Source: Rhizobiaceae bacterium
GTDB lineage: Bacteria > Pseudomonadota > Alphaproteobacteria > Rhizobiales > Rhizobiaceae
Direction of reading: 5' to 3'
NCBI GenBank assembly: GCA_023953845.1
Contig: JAMLJC010000001.1
Coordinates: 558,001-622,000, forward strand
Length of the DNA stretch: 64,000 nt
Below the pieces are notes generated by a model. That model saw nothing but the letters and a program-made list of their open reading frames with translations. It was not told the DNA's origin and did not search any database. Below, one piece after another: positions 63,463-64,000 of the stretch. A program made the translations under genes and the position numbers. Within the stretch, counting starts at the first letter, position 1. Each line of letters starts with the position of its first letter.

Positions 63463-64000
63463 ATGAAATATGATGTCGTGATCGTGGGTGCGGGCCACAA
63501 CGGCCTCGTCTGCGGCGCTTATCTCGCCAGGGCGGGACTGACCGTATGCGTGGTCGAACGCCGTCCATTGGTGGGTGGCGCCTGCACGACGGAGGAAGTG
63601 TGGCCCGGCTACAAGGTGAGTACGGCGGCCCATATGCTGGGCCTGCTCCAGCCGCGCGTGATCCTCGATCTGGAGCTGCAGAAATTCGGCTACGAAGTGC
63701 TGACCACACCGCCGATCGTGCAGCCCATAGAGGGCGCCGGCCCGGTGGTGCTGTGGCGCGAGACGGACAGGCTCGCCGCGCAGCTGGCGCGGTTTTCGGC
63801 CAGGGACGCCGCCGCCTATCCGGAATACCTCGCCCATCTCTCGCGGGTCGGCCCGGTGTTCCGAAACCTGATGTGGGAGATCCCCTTCGACCCCGGCGTG
63901 ACGAGCCCGCGCAACCTCCTCGACATAGCACGGTTCGGCTGGCGCAATCGCGGCATGATCGCCCGTTTCCACGATGTGGCCGACCTGCTGACGATGAGCG
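63463..64000 (+). CDS. Phytoene-desaturase-like FAD oxidoreductase (partial, runs off the window)
   Basis: The first 179 residues of a PYROXD2/carotenoid-desaturase-like flavoprotein are present and remain open to the window edge. FAD motif DVVIVGAGHNGLVCGAYLAR, then VVERRPLVGGACTTEEVWPG and the flavin-contact region VSTAAHMLGLLQPRVI. The GHNGL variant of the dinucleotide motif is characteristic of this family. ATG at 63463; no strong ribosome site is seen. Full length is normally about 520 residues. The substrate is unknown. Confidence 0.88.
   Translation, partial: MKYDVVIVGAGHNGLVCGAYLARAGLTVCVVERRPLVGGACTTEEVWPGYKVSTAAHMLGLLQPRVILDLELQKFGYEVLTTPPIVQPIEGAGPVVLWRETDRLAAQLARFSARDAAAYPEYLAHLSRVGPVFRNLMWEIPFDPGVTSPRNLLDIARFGWRNRGMIARFHDVADLLTMS

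Overview
The window is high-GC DNA, densely coded on both strands, with many 4-base ATGA overlaps between genes. Gene content (ROK/RpiR-controlled sugar loci, rhizobial-type bifunctional aldolase/dehydrogenase, TGA-N9-TCA iron-responsive motifs of the RirA type, HAAT-type ABC importer, IS5/IS427-type insertion sequence) points to an alphaproteobacterium of the Rhizobiales (Rhizobiaceae/Phyllobacteriaceae/Brucellaceae). The species cannot be named from the sequence. No rRNA, tRNA, CRISPR array or phage genes were seen.

Region 1 (1-10.6 kb) is carbohydrate handling. It holds the end of a sugar ABC importer (binding protein, ATPase) with its ROK regulator, an isolated polysaccharide-export ABC pair, a DUF808 membrane protein, and a sugar catabolic set: TIM-barrel isomerase, RpiR regulator, ribokinase-type kinase, and a bifunctional class II aldolase/short-chain dehydrogenase. 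The aldolase mRNA leader carries a perfect 13-bp inverted repeat that would bury its Shine-Dalgarno sequence.

Region 2 (10.7-33.4 kb) is the centrepiece: a complete-looking catecholate siderophore locus. One strand carries entC-entE-entB-ArCP-entF-entA in a tightly overlapping run. EntF is a C-A-T-TE synthetase whose adenylation pocket reads as the serine code, so an enterobactin-like tri-(DHB-Ser) lactone is predicted. The aryl carrier protein is a separate gene instead of being fused to EntB. Around it lie a cytochrome b561, a FepB-like binding protein, a FecCD permease, its ATPase, a siderophore-interacting reductase, a siderophore esterase, ExbB-ExbD-TonB, a TonB-dependent receptor with a PiuC/YbiX hydroxylase, an FMN-dependent hydroxy-acid oxidase and a YncE-like beta-propeller protein. 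Each of the five promoter regions in this block contains one TGA-N9-TCA site, usually overlapping a TTGAC -35 box, so the block looks like one iron regulon.

Region 3 (33.6-42.3 kb) is a mixed stretch: a long AI-2E-family transporter, an SDR lacking the usual Tyr/Lys, an IS5-family element inserted at the edge of an 18-bp palindrome, and an RND efflux pump with adaptor, a DUF2892 protein and a two-cysteine ArsR/BigR-like regulator.

Region 4 (42.3-64 kb) looks catabolic, aimed at amides or N-heterocycles and amino-acid derivatives. It has tandem DUF1185 proteins, a five-gene HAAT ABC importer, two oxidoreductases, an isochorismatase-fold cysteine hydrolase, a MarR regulator, an enamidase-like amidohydrolase, an AhpD-like protein, a sarcosine-oxidase-like flavoprotein, ATP-dependent hydantoinase/oxoprolinase subunits A and B, a 3-mercaptopyruvate sulfurtransferase, a DAO-type oxidoreductase, a glyoxalase-like protein, a methionine-gamma-lyase-type PLP enzyme and a truncated phytoene-desaturase-like flavoprotein at the right edge.
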